DNA of 64,000 nucleotides from Desulfatiglans sp. (GTDB lineage Bacteria > Desulfobacterota > DSM-4660 > Desulfatiglandales > HGW-15): positions 1 through 64,000 of the forward strand of contig JAAZBV010000153.1 of assembly GCA_012513605.1 (NCBI GenBank), written 5' to 3'. Each line of letters begins with the position of its first letter. Position 1 is the stretch's first letter. Made by a program: the position numbers and the translations under genes. This document shows positions 1 through 8,472 of this stretch, piece by piece. Under the pieces are notes generated by a model. That model was given only the letters and a program-made list of their open reading frames with translations. It was not told the origin of the DNA and did not search any database.

Positions 1-1954
1 CTCCCACAATCCCCCCATGTATAAATAGCCCGGCTCCAGCATCTATTACAGACTGCTCCACCCCCTTACCTATATGTATCTCACCGCTTGCCTTCACAGA
101 AAAACCTGAAGAAACCCATCCTTTGATAACAAGCGACCCATCCATTGTAAGATTACCTGTATTCATGTCTATATCACCCTGTACCTCATGGCTCTGGGTG
201 ACAGATATCCTGTTACCATCCTGGATAGCCACCATACCGTCCATACCGGAGACCAGACTGAGACCGTCTGGAGACAGAATAACATTTGTCCCGAAATTGA
301 GTTTACAATCTTTACCTGGGGCCGCATGGATTATCTCTCCGAATATATCCTTTCCATCAGTGCCTGCTGTGAGGGGTACCTTTTCCGCAAGTAGTTCATC
401 TTTTTTTACATTATGTATAGATGACTGCTCCCTAAAATCCATGCGCCCGGTATTACTGTCAAGGTTGCCTGCCTCTTTACCCTTGCGGAACTTGATGTTG
501 ATTACGGCATCCTCACCGTGAACAGGGGCAATACCCTTTGCAACAGTTATTTTTTTTGGAGGAAATTTCTTTTTACCATCAGATGATAGAAAGCCCTCTA
601 ACTCATCTAGAGTAATGCCAAATTTGATATCTGCCCTTTCTATGATATCCCTTACAAGCTCGCTTGTCATAGCCCTTTTATTTGAAGATGAGGTATAGAG
701 CATTACGCTTGCAGATAATCTCTCTTCGGATATCTCAAGGGGGTTTATCACAGATATAGTATCGCCTGAATATTCAGGATACCCGGCTTTGATGCCTTCG
801 GAAACTACAAATACAAAACCGTTCTCTCTTGTTTCAACATTGGCGCCTGTCCTGATCTTGAGCTCTTCAGGTTTGACTGCCTTTATTACCTCGCCTGTTA
901 CATTCTTCCCGTCTTCCTGCTTTACAGAGGGAATTATGCGGGCAAGTATCTCCCCTCCTAATACAATATCCCTTGTTTCAACCTCAGGAATAAATCCACC
1001 GCTCTTTTTCTGATCAGCTTCCTTCGGATCTAGCCCATTGACCCTGAAAAGAAATTCCACCTTTGAATCAATGCCGTTTTTTGCAGGGGTTGCCTCGGCC
1101 ACCCTGAAGTTATCAACAGGCTCCCCTTTTTCAAAAGCTGCTTGTATTGCAGACAAGTCTATGCCGTGTTTTATCCCTTTGCCTTTAAGGATACTGGTGA
1201 TGTCATCCAGAGTCAGCCTGCTGTTATCCGAAAGAACAGGAAAAAGAGGCATCTCCACATACATTTTATCTTTGCTGACACTTACGAGATCAGTAACAGA
1301 AACCCCCTGCCATGTTGACCTTGCTGCGCCATAGACAAGGGAAACATACTCTGTCTCCCTGTTTTTTAGTGCAATATTCTCCCCTGGCAAAAGGGATATA
1401 TCATCGCCAGGGAGTGAGGGGACATCCTCACCGAATATGTTTTTACCGGGGGCGCCTGAATGTGCCGGGGTTTTTATTGCAACCACCTGGCCCGGCTTTA
1501 CCATAACGGATGCCCTTGGCTCTTTATTAGAGGCATCACGACCGATCAATAAATCGATCCGGGCCTTTTCACCTTTCTGAGGCGGGTCCCCTTTTGCAAT
1601 AATTACACTTCCCTGTAATTTACCTGTAGCATTGACCTCATCCAGTGCCTTCTTTATTGTATTACTCTCTATGCCATGTGTTACCCCCATGTCTGAGAGG
1701 GCCTTTTCTATATCTTCATTTGTTACAGGGCGCCCGTTTCCCGCAGGGGGAGTAACACTCCTCAGTATGGCCGCCATTTTGTCATCACGGATTTCCAGTT
1801 CATACTCGCCAGGGGAATCATTAATGATTACAACCCAATTTTCAGGGGACTCCTCAAGTGCAAACACATTTGAAGGGTCAACGCCCAGCATTTCCGCACC
1901 TTCGGTAATGGCATCGTTCCTGCTTTTTGATTTTATGCGGACCCTGTAATTCAT
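1..1954 (-). CDS. FapA/DUF342 family polymerisation-domain protein, partial (runs off the left edge)
   Basis: Reading the minus strand from an ATG gives an uninterrupted frame of 651 codons to the window edge. Residues 1 to about 60 resemble a Jag-N/KhpB N-terminal domain (starts MNYRVRIKSKS). A FapA N-terminal-like unit follows and appears three times, near residues 75-200, 230-380 and 425-540. Each has a helix pattern like 'GVTHGIE', 'GIKHGID' or 'IKFGITL', then a strand like 'VIIAKGDPP' or 'ITVAKGIAP'. The last ~90 residues are Gly/Asp-rich short strands (INMNTG-like, SLVIKGWV, GEIHIGKGV) typical of the right-handed beta-helix of DUF342. Members are tied to flagellar assembly or cell-surface functions, but no flagellar gene is nearby, so the role is open. 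Upstream Shine-Dalgarno (SD) is weak. The C-terminus lies outside the window. Confidence 0.85.
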   Translation of the reverse strand, partial: MNYRVRIKSKSRNDAITEGAEMLGVDPSNVFALEESPENWVVIINDSPGEYELEIRDDKMAAILRSVTPPAGNGRPVTNEDIEKALSDMGVTHGIESNTIKKALDEVNATGKLQGSVIIAKGDPPQKGEKARIDLLIGRDASNKEPRASVMVKPGQVVAIKTPAHSGAPGKNIFGEDVPSLPGDDISLLPGENIALKNRETEYVSLVYGAARSTWQGVSVTDLVSVSKDKMYVEMPLFPVLSDNSRLTLDDITSILKGKGIKHGIDLSAIQAAFEKGEPVDNFRVAEATPAKNGIDSKVEFLFRVNGLDPKEADQKKSGGFIPEVETRDIVLGGEILARIIPSVKQEDGKNVTGEVIKAVKPEELKIRTGANVETRENGFVFVVSEGIKAGYPEYSGDTISVINPLEISEERLSASVMLYTSSSNKRAMTSELVRDIIERADIKFGITLDELEGFLSSDGKKKFPPKKITVAKGIAPVHGEDAVINIKFRKGKEAGNLDSNTGRMDFREQSSIHNVKKDELLAEKVPLTAGTDGKDIFGEIIHAAPGKDCKLNFGTNVILSPDGLSLVSGMDGMVAIQDGNRISVTQSHEVQGDIDMNTGNLTMDGSLVIKGWVSSGFSVKASGEIHIGKGVEQSVIDAGAGLFIHGGIVG

Positions 1955-2065
1955 AACAGCTTACCGTGTAAAAAAATGATAAAATATTACATCTCTTTTA
2001 TATACATCGTATAAACCCTTGATAATCTTTAATAAAATATGTCATGTTCATTTCAAGGCAAGATA

Positions 2066-2311
2066 CTATTCTTCCTCCGAAACAGTATCATCATCCAGGC
2101 CATCCATCCTCTCTGATTCCTTTTCTGTGATATTGCCTATATCCCTTTCCATCTCTTTCATTCTGTCCACCTGTTTTTTACCTGCAAGCTCTTCTACCGT
2201 ATCATCCACCTTGTCACGTGTGTCAGAGCCCTTGCACCCGGGAAACATGGTGATGACGAGGGTTAATATTATTATGAGCATAGTGAATATCTTGATGGTA
2301 TGTTTTAGCAT
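2066..2311 (-). CDS. small predicted lipoprotein
   Basis: An 81-residue protein with a basic N-terminus (MLKHTIKIF), a hydrophobic stretch, and Cys at residue 26 in the context MFPGC, which fits a signal peptidase II lipobox. The mature part is short, highly charged and probably helical (many Glu, Asp, Lys, Arg), ending in DDTVSEEE. A strong SD (AAGGAGG) lies 5 nt before the ATG, which supports translation of this small gene. No family was recognised. It lies between two divergently or independently transcribed genes and has no evident operon partner. Function unknown; a periplasmic lipid-anchored protein is an inference from the signal only. Confidence 0.65.
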   Translation of the reverse strand: MLKHTIKIFTMLIIILTLVITMFPGCKGSDTRDKVDDTVEELAGKKQVDRMKEMERDIGNITEKESERMDGLDDDTVSEEE

Positions 2312-2556
2312 GTGTGCCTCCTTAAAAATGGGTTATCGGTTTAATTCATGGATAAAAGGATAGTATTACATCTTGTGGTGAAAGGCCAACAGTTAGCGCT
2401 TAAAATGATTTTTTTATTTTTGTTTTTTAATTAATTAAATTTTTGAGTCATATAAAAACCTTGTTTAACAGGATGCTAAAATCTTATTTTACTTTTTATT
2501 AATAAGGGTATGATATTTATCGGTTTCCTGTTATATAGAAGTATGGGGAGTTTAAT

Positions 2557-3102
2557 ATGCAAAAAATATATAAATTAAAAATAATTATCATTGAATTAAT
2601 TATTATCACAGTTCTAACTGCACCCTGCCTTGCTGATAACAAAGCAGAATTTACAAAGAATGGGGCTGCCGCTAAAAAAGAGCTAAAAGATATTAATTGG
2701 CTTCTCTTTTCCGATACAAGATATCAGGAGCAAAGAGATATGATAATAAAAGCCAATGAGAAAGAGATAAATGAAGCAGAAAATGCTATTGGTAAAAAAC
2801 TAAAGATATTCATTGCACTGAAGGATATTGATGGTGACAATAGTGACGAGATATTTTCCTATCTGGGCCATTCTGAATATTGCACTGAAAAAGGGAATTG
2901 CGCCTTAAAGATATATAAGGCAACAGAGGATAAATTAGAAAATATCGCTCCAACCATTGTCCCCTATATCCCGATTGACAGGCCCGGCCATCCTAACTTA
3001 ATTGGCATTCTTAACACTCAGACATTGAATCATGCAGATATTATCATAGGGAGCATCATTTGCCGCTGGACAGGCAATAGCTACGAGGATGCTATCAAAT
3101 AA
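2557..3102 (+). CDS. exported hypothetical protein
   Basis: A 181-residue protein with a clear Sec signal peptide: Lys-rich start, an Ile-rich hydrophobic core, and a likely cleavage after CLADN near residue 27. The mature part contains KDIDGDNSDEIFSYL around residue 90, an FG-GAP/EF-hand-like Asp-rich turn seen in secreted repeat proteins, and two further Cys residues. A GGGAG motif lies upstream of the start. No known domain was identified. The upstream ~245 bases are very AT rich and presumably carry its promoter. The convergent PilZ gene begins 6 bases after its stop. Confidence 0.6.
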   Translation: MQKIYKLKIIIIELIIITVLTAPCLADNKAEFTKNGAAAKKELKDINWLLFSDTRYQEQRDMIIKANEKEINEAENAIGKKLKIFIALKDIDGDNSDEIFSYLGHSEYCTEKGNCALKIYKATEDKLENIAPTIVPYIPIDRPGHPNLIGILNTQTLNHADIIIGSIICRWTGNSYEDAIK

Positions 3103-3108
3103 GGCCCT

Positions 3109-3462
3109 TTAATTACTATCCACCAGCATTATACCCACCTGATAATGGCCACGGTATCGGCTTGTTTCGGATTTTGTAATATGCATTATCTTGGTCTTAA
3201 GAAACATCGGGGCCTCTCTTACACCATCTGGGTAAAACTTCATGTCAATTACCATGCCTTCCTTCATATGTCCAAGCACGGCAGACCCCTCTTTGATAAT
3301 AAAACTCATACCTGAAGCAGATGTTTCAATTATCTTAAACTGATAGACAAGTTCAAGTGTATTTGCTGAGAATTCCACACTTGACATCGTAATGGATGTC
3401 CTCTCTTCTTTTCTTTTTTCGCTATTGTTTTCCATAGATATCCGGCCCTGTGTTTTTCCCAT
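3109..3462 (-). CDS. PilZ domain protein
   Basis: A 117-residue single-domain protein. PilZ domains bind cyclic di-GMP through an N-terminal RxxxR and a downstream (D/N)xSxxG. Here RKEER (residues ~17-21) supplies the first motif and ETSASGM (residues ~46-52) the second, with Glu in place of the usual Asp/Asn. The rest is predominantly beta (VIDMKFYPDG, KTKIMHIT, HYQVGIMLVD), as expected. Neither the first Met nor the alternative Met10 (MENNSEK) has a strong SD, so the start is uncertain. The GGDEF protein encoded at about 27 kb is the only visible c-di-GMP maker in the window. Whether this divergent motif still binds the nucleotide is unknown. Confidence 0.75.
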   Translation of the reverse strand: MGKTQGRISMENNSEKRKEERTSITMSSVEFSANTLELVYQFKIIETSASGMSFIIKEGSAVLGHMKEGMVIDMKFYPDGVREAPMFLKTKIMHITKSETSRYRGHYQVGIMLVDSN

Positions 3463-3493
3463 TTTACTAAATTTAACTACCTGAAAACAATGA

Positions 3494-4372
3494 TTATTTA
3501 CTTTGTTTTATAAAATTATGCAACCTCTCAATAAATTCCGCAGCATCACCGTTAACAGATATTGACTTATTTTTGATCTCATGGGGTATCTGGGGATGGC
3601 CGGTATTGGAGTAATTAACGTACGACCTGTTAACCCTTACAAAAAGCACATTGTCATGTGAATAGACCAGATATTCAAATGGCCTCCTTATAACACCGGG
3701 GGTATTGAACCCCACACCAAACTCCATAACAGTAAGCCTTTTATCCATAATGCCATTTATCCAATCTTCATACTCATTCACCCACTCTTCATAATCCTCC
3801 CTCTGCCTGAATGCCACGGTCATCTTGCCATTGCACCTGGGGCAGCGGGGTATTGCCTCATCAGCCACGCTGAATGCCTCATGATCAATGGCCGCCAACG
3901 CCTTGTCGATATATGGTTTTGCATGCCATGTCTCATGAGTGCAGCGTTCCATACACATTAGCCTGTCGTAGTTACCCTGTGCCTGAAAGACCCGTTCAGG
4001 CTCAAACCCGCACCTTATAAACATACCGTCCGCATTGGAGGTGATTACATAAAAATCCTTCCCCTTTACTATCTCGTGGAGTTTCTCATATACAGGGCTT
4101 ATTGGGAATTGATAAAATACATGGTTCATGTGGGTTGCCCAGTATGCCCATCTCTCCCCCTCTGTCCAATCCTCAAAGCCTATAAACTCATACTGCATGC
4201 GATAGCCTTTTTGCACCCATTTGGGGAATAGTTTTAAAAAGGTCTTAGTGTCTGTATAGTCTATCCCCGCAGATGCAGAGAGCCCTGCCCCGCCACCAAT
4301 AAGTATGCGCTCGCTTGACCTGATAGATCCCGCAATGATCTCTATTACCCTATCCCCTGAATATTCGTTCAT
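3494..4372 (-). CDS. class M sirtuin (SirTM), NAD-dependent protein ADP-ribosyltransferase-like
   Basis: A SIR2-fold protein. GAGLSASAG (residues 28-36) is the NAD-binding loop and TSNADG (111-116) corresponds to the TQNID motif of ordinary sirtuins. In QAQGNY the usual catalytic His is replaced by Gln132, the hallmark of class M sirtuins, which ADP-ribosylate rather than deacetylate. MCMERC and CPRC give four Cys for the structural zinc. An ATG 30 bases further upstream is possible, but the internal ATG used here follows GAGGAGG at ~12 nt, so it is preferred. The gene overlaps the end of the macrodomain gene by 23 bases, which indicates translational coupling. Known SirTM operons in Staphylococcus and Streptococcus add a GcvH-like protein and LplA2; neither is present here. 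Confidence 0.85.
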   Translation of the reverse strand: MNEYSGDRVIEIIAGSIRSSERILIGGGAGLSASAGIDYTDTKTFLKLFPKWVQKGYRMQYEFIGFEDWTEGERWAYWATHMNHVFYQFPISPVYEKLHEIVKGKDFYVITSNADGMFIRCGFEPERVFQAQGNYDRLMCMERCTHETWHAKPYIDKALAAIDHEAFSVADEAIPRCPRCNGKMTVAFRQREDYEEWVNEYEDWINGIMDKRLTVMEFGVGFNTPGVIRRPFEYLVYSHDNVLFVRVNRSYVNYSNTGHPQIPHEIKNKSISVNGDAAEFIERLHNFIKQSK

Positions 4373-5273
4373 ATAAATTAAAATCCTCCTCAAGAAAGAC
4401 ATTGAAAATTATCTGCGTAAAGGTATTGGGGTTGTTATAAAGCCACTCATCCGCAGTTTTAACAGCCGTTTCTGCCGCGAGCCCCTGTGGAAAGTTGAAG
4501 ACCCCGGTTGATATGCATGGGAATGCTATGGATTTTATATCCCTGATCTGCGCTGCCAGAGTTAGGGAACTGATATAGCAGGATGCGAGCTCCTCTTTCT
4601 GATATTGAGCTACCTCGTCTCCTCTGATTATTGGACCAACCGTATGGATCACAAACCTTGCTGGTAAGTTGTAGCCCCTTGTTATCTTGGCATCCCCGGT
4701 ATCTTCCCGTCTCCCCTGCATATCCATGATAATTTTACAATCTTCACGGAGAAGCGGCCCGGCCGCACTGTGAATCACATTATCAATGCAGTTATGCATG
4801 GGCTGAAAGCAGCCTAGCATTCGGTCATTTGCGGCATTTACTATAGCGTCCACTCTGAGAGATGTAATATCCCCCTTCCATAAAAAGATAAGGTCAGGAT
4901 TTTTAAGCCGGTTGCCGGGGAATCTTTTTGATACAGGCAAGAGGGCGCTGCTGTCTGTAAGGCTCTTCTCTTTAAGCTCATGCTGAAGCAGCATGTCCAG
5001 TTTGTTGATAAATGATTGCCGCATCGCACCAGGAGGACGAATATTGAGTAAGGACCTGATAAGCATTCTTTTATCCTCAGGCTTTTCAGGGATCGTTTGT
5101 TTATCATAAAGCCTTTCTTCTGCTACCAGGGTATTCAGAAGGGAGTCTATAATTGCATTCTTTTCATCCGGGGTTAATGAGTTTGCCGATTCGGGCATGT
5201 ATTTTTCATTGAGTTTTATTCGGGATTTATAACTGGAAAGAGTAACTCCTTTGGGCAAAAAATCATTCTTCAT
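4350..5273 (-). CDS. zinc-type macrodomain protein-ADP-ribose hydrolase
   Basis: A 307-residue protein. Residues ~35-110 form the helical N-terminal part typical of this hydrolase family (LIRSLLNIRPP motif). The macrodomain starts near residue 128 (LWKGDITSLRVDAIVNAAND). The segment GCFQPMHNCIDNVIH supplies Cys155, His160 and Cys162, the metal ligands that mark the zinc macrodomains paired with SirTM. The expected role is removal of ADP-ribose from a target modified by the sirtuin encoded directly downstream with overlapping ends. No strong SD is seen at this start. The DUF523-DUF1722 gene lies ~30 bases upstream in the same direction, so all may share a transcript. Confidence 0.88.
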   Translation of the reverse strand: MKNDFLPKGVTLSSYKSRIKLNEKYMPESANSLTPDEKNAIIDSLLNTLVAEERLYDKQTIPEKPEDKRMLIRSLLNIRPPGAMRQSFINKLDMLLQHELKEKSLTDSSALLPVSKRFPGNRLKNPDLIFLWKGDITSLRVDAIVNAANDRMLGCFQPMHNCIDNVIHSAAGPLLREDCKIIMDMQGRREDTGDAKITRGYNLPARFVIHTVGPIIRGDEVAQYQKEELASCYISSLTLAAQIRDIKSIAFPCISTGVFNFPQGLAAETAVKTADEWLYNNPNTFTQIIFNVFLEEDFNLYERIFRG

Positions 5274-5303
5274 TTTATCTGCTTTTTAACTCCCGCGCTT
5301 TTA

Positions 5304-6272
5304 TCAGACATGATTTCTCAGCTTGAGATTCATGGGATGAGGGTTAAGGTATGTTTGCTCTTTAAGATAAGGCTGCCCATACTTGCGAACATAGTGATTG
5401 ATGAGCGTTATCGGAACAATCAGGGGTATAAAACCATTTTGATAATCCAGTATGATATCAAGGAGCTCCTGCTTTTCATCAGAGGTCAGCTCCTTTTTAA
5501 AATATCCTAAAATATGCTGAAGAACATTACAATTTTTGCTTCGGGTGGTTTTCAATTTAAGGGCATCCATCAGCAGCGTTTCATATTCATTATATAATTC
5601 TTTGATGGGCACTCCCTTTCCTTTGGCCACAAGACTGCCCATCTTGCGGTAGTGCACCTCACTGTGTGACAGGATAAGAAGTTTATTCTTTGTATGGTAG
5701 CTCACTATATTACCCAGGCTCCTTGATTCCTTGATAACCTCACGCCAGTGCTTAAGGGTAAAGATTCTGACAATAAAATTTTCCCTTAAAACAGGGTCAT
5801 GTAACCGCCCTTCTTCCTCCACAGGTATTAATGGAAAATGTTCCATAAAGATTCCGGCAAACATTCCTACCCCATTATTGCCTGGAATGCCCTTTTCATT
5901 ATAGACCTTTACCCTTTCCATGCCGCTGCTGGGGGAGCCGCTCTTGAAGATGAATCCGCACAGCCCTTCATTTTCAAGCTCTTTTACCCGCCTTTTTGCC
6001 CATGAGACCATCCTTTCGGTGTGGTCAATATTTGTTCGAACAGTCACAAGACGGGGTGATTTAGCATCTCCAGTAAGGTGCATGCTCTCCCTGGGCACGG
6101 GCAGACCGCACTCCACCTCAGGGCATACCTTGACATATTCCACATACTGACCGAGGGTGTCGGTCAGAAACCTGTCATGCTTATGGCCGCCATCATATCT
6201 GACTGCATCTCCCATCAGGCAGGCGCTTATCCCCACCTTTACCGGCTCATTTTGCCATCCATCTCTCTTCAT
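5304..6272 (-). CDS. DUF523-DUF1722 protein (YbgA-like)
   Basis: A 322-residue two-domain protein. Residues ~10-155 match DUF523: ISACLMGDAVRYDGGHK, then VCPEVECGLPVPRE, with conserved Cys residues and an SGSPSSG loop. Residues ~195-312 match DUF1722 (YbgA), with HSEVHYRKMGSLVAKGK and a C-terminal DYQNGFIPLIVP pattern. Family members often sit near photolyase or redox genes, but their biochemical role is not established. The start codon overlaps the stop of the upstream desaturase gene (ATGA type), so the two are translated together. The macrodomain gene follows in the same direction. Function stated here is only the domain assignment. Confidence 0.85.
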   Translation of the reverse strand: MKRDGWQNEPVKVGISACLMGDAVRYDGGHKHDRFLTDTLGQYVEYVKVCPEVECGLPVPRESMHLTGDAKSPRLVTVRTNIDHTERMVSWAKRRVKELENEGLCGFIFKSGSPSSGMERVKVYNEKGIPGNNGVGMFAGIFMEHFPLIPVEEEGRLHDPVLRENFIVRIFTLKHWREVIKESRSLGNIVSYHTKNKLLILSHSEVHYRKMGSLVAKGKGVPIKELYNEYETLLMDALKLKTTRSKNCNVLQHILGYFKKELTSDEKQELLDIILDYQNGFIPLIVPITLINHYVRKYGQPYLKEQTYLNPHPMNLKLRNHV

Positions 6273-7786
6273 TTTCCATCCCTCATTATAAGCCCGGCAG
6301 AGATCTTGCCCGACTCATAAATTGTAGGTAGACCGCTTCCGGGATGTGTGCCGCCGCCCACAAGATAGCAGTTTTTAAACTCTTCAAACTTATTATGTGG
6401 CCTGAAATAGAGCATCTGTTTTATGCTGTGGGCAAGATTGAAGGTTGCGCCGAGATAAACAGAGTGCTCATTTTCCCAGTCATCAGGGGTTACTATCTTT
6501 TCCTCTTCTATGTTTTCAATAAGCCCTTTATATCCACCCTTTGTGATAAGGGCCTCAACGACCCTGTTTCTAAATGGAATCCTCTCCTTTTCCCAGTCTA
6601 TTATGCCCTTTTTGTTTGGGACTGGAACAAGGACATAGATAGCGCTTTTACCTTCCGGCGCAAGGGTCTTATCAGTTACAGAGGCGTTCTGCACATAGAA
6701 TGAAAAATCCTCTGATAGAATTTTTTCCTCCGTGATCTCATTAATATTACGTTTATAGTCTTTTGCAAAAATGATGCTGTGGTGAGGAATATCCCTGAAC
6801 TCCTTTTTTACCCCCAGGTAGAGCATAAAGGTAGAGCATGAGTAATCCTTGCTCATAATCTTTTCATCGGTCCATTTTCGCCTCTCTTTTTGATCCACAA
6901 TATGGGTCATGGCATGCGCAAAGTCTGCATTTATAACCACATAATCGGCTTTTTCTGTTCTGCCATTTTCCAGCTCAACACCGGTTGCCTTTCTGTTTTC
7001 TACAATAACCTTTTTTACGGGTGTGTTCAGATGTATTCGGCCACCAGATTGCCTGACCGCCTCAGCCATACCATGAGATAACCTGTTAAGGCCTCCTTTA
7101 ACATGAAATATTCCATCTCCATGCTCTATGTAGGATATGATACTGAAGAGCCCGGGTGCTGACCATGGCGACATGCCGATATATTTGGCCTGAAAGGTGA
7201 AGGCTATTCTGGTATCCGGGTCTTTAAAATACCTGCACAGGACATTGTAAAGGTTTGTATGTGCATCAAGATATGGCAGGGCGTAAAGGAGGTTTTTCTT
7301 AAAAAAATCACCTATCCGGCCATAGGGTATGGAGAGACATGGTATAAGTTTATTGTATTTTACCTCTTCCTTTTTCAGGTATTTCAGGTATCCATTGAAA
7401 CTTCCTGGAGAGAACTGTTCCATGGTCCTTTTCATCTTTTCTTTATCAGGAGAGGGATAGAGTTCTCTTCCGTCAGCGAACCTCAGTCTGTACATGGGGT
7501 CAAGTTGTGTGACCTCAACAAAATCCTCAAGCCTTTTACCGGACTTTATAAAAATATCCTCAAGCACATCCTTCATCATTAAAAAGGTAGGGCCAATATC
7601 AAATGTATAATCACCAAGTTTGAAAAAGGAGTTCCTTCCCCCTGTTTTGTCCTCTTTTTCATAGATATCTACAGAATACCCTTTTGAGGCGAGAAGCATC
7701 CCTGCAGAAAGTCCTCCGGGGCCTGCTCCCACTATAATGACCTTTTTATTAGATGACAATTTGCTGTCTGATGAATGTGAAATCAT
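6269..7786 (-). CDS. phytoene desaturase family protein (CrtI/CrtN type)
   Basis: A 505-residue FAD-dependent carotenoid desaturase-like flavoprotein. The ADP-binding loop VGAGPGGLSAG is near residue 20 and is followed by the acidic end YEKEDKTGGR. The C-terminal FAD motif YLVGGGTHPGSGLP is typical of CrtI/CrtN. The start is fixed by AAGGAG 7 nt upstream of the ATG at 7786; a more distal ATG has no such signal. It would act on phytoene or on C30 dehydrosqualene at the membrane. Nearby ALDH, a second desaturase and a CrtQ-like glycosyltransferase point to a staphyloxanthin-like C30 pathway. No phytoene or dehydrosqualene synthase is in the window, so the substrate is inferred. Confidence 0.88.
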   Translation of the reverse strand: MISHSSDSKLSSNKKVIIVGAGPGGLSAGMLLASKGYSVDIYEKEDKTGGRNSFFKLGDYTFDIGPTFLMMKDVLEDIFIKSGKRLEDFVEVTQLDPMYRLRFADGRELYPSPDKEKMKRTMEQFSPGSFNGYLKYLKKEEVKYNKLIPCLSIPYGRIGDFFKKNLLYALPYLDAHTNLYNVLCRYFKDPDTRIAFTFQAKYIGMSPWSAPGLFSIISYIEHGDGIFHVKGGLNRLSHGMAEAVRQSGGRIHLNTPVKKVIVENRKATGVELENGRTEKADYVVINADFAHAMTHIVDQKERRKWTDEKIMSKDYSCSTFMLYLGVKKEFRDIPHHSIIFAKDYKRNINEITEEKILSEDFSFYVQNASVTDKTLAPEGKSAIYVLVPVPNKKGIIDWEKERIPFRNRVVEALITKGGYKGLIENIEEEKIVTPDDWENEHSVYLGATFNLAHSIKQMLYFRPHNKFEEFKNCYLVGGGTHPGSGLPTIYESGKISAGLIMRDGK

Positions 7787-7919
7787 AGGTATTCTCCTTA
7801 TCAGAATAGGCATTAAAATTAACAGAATCCTCTCATAATAACAAGATTATACTAATATCTGACACTTTCGTTTTCAATAATCAAGGCTAAATAAAATGCA
7901 TATATCGTAAGCGTACCGG

Positions 7920-7948
7920 TTGAATAATGGTCGATATTATCCTAATAT
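7920..7948 (+). promoter_or_regulatory. sigma-70 promoter candidate
   Basis: TTGAAT and TAATAT separated by 17 bases. Transcription would begin only about 9 bases before the downstream ATG, which would explain why that gene lacks a visible SD (short-leader or leaderless transcript). Confidence 0.4.
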
Positions 7949-7963
7949 TGGTCAATAGTAAAA

Positions 7964-8419
7964 ATGGAAAATAAGAGGTCCCTAAAAAAAATGATAGAAA
8001 AAATGAAACAGATGGTAAGGGATGAAAAATACTGTGTGCTTGCCACGGTCATGAATAATAAACCTCATTGTTCTCTAATGGCATATACAGTTGATGAAGA
8101 GTGTAAATATCTGTACATGGTTACCAGCAAGGATTCGGATAAATATAGAAATCTTCAGGCAAACGGCTCGGTAAGTCTTTTAATAGATACCAGGGCCAGC
8201 AGAAAAGGTGAATCAACAAAGGCACTGACAGTAACAGGCCGTTTTTCACATATAGAGAATGAAGAAACCCTTTCTCTTGTCAAAAAGGGGCTTATAGCGC
8301 AGCACCCTGAACTTGCGGTCTTTCTCAATGAAAAATCATCATGTGTCTTTTCCATTAAGATAGACTCTTTCCAGCTCCTTGACGGGTTTACAGACTCCTA
8401 TTTTGAAAACATTCGGTAG
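7964..8419 (+). CDS. pyridoxamine 5'-phosphate oxidase-like FMN-binding protein
   Basis: A 151-residue split-barrel flavin-binding protein. The N-terminal helix is Lys/Met-rich. It is followed by CVLATVMNNKPHCSLMAY (residues ~24-41) and LYMVTSKDSDKYRNLQAN (~50-67), the usual beta pair and phosphate-contacting region of the PNPOx-like superfamily. SVSLLID is the next strand. Such small proteins typically bind FMN or F420 or act as general stress proteins; which applies here cannot be told. There is no SD before the first ATG, and a short leader is likely. It is transcribed away from the carotenoid desaturase gene. Confidence 0.8.
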   Translation: MENKRSLKKMIEKMKQMVRDEKYCVLATVMNNKPHCSLMAYTVDEECKYLYMVTSKDSDKYRNLQANGSVSLLIDTRASRKGESTKALTVTGRFSHIENEETLSLVKKGLIAQHPELAVFLNEKSSCVFSIKIDSFQLLDGFTDSYFENIR

Positions 8420-8472
8420 CTGGTTTTTAAGGATGAAAATTAATTAGCCTGCATTAGATATAAAATAAATTT

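Noticed and set aside
123-1949. Several plus-strand reading frames (at 123-521, 789-1013, 1038-1334 and 1632-1949)
   Set aside because: They lie antisense to the continuous FapA/DUF342 frame on the minus strand, have Ser/Pro-rich translations without family motifs, and lack SDs.
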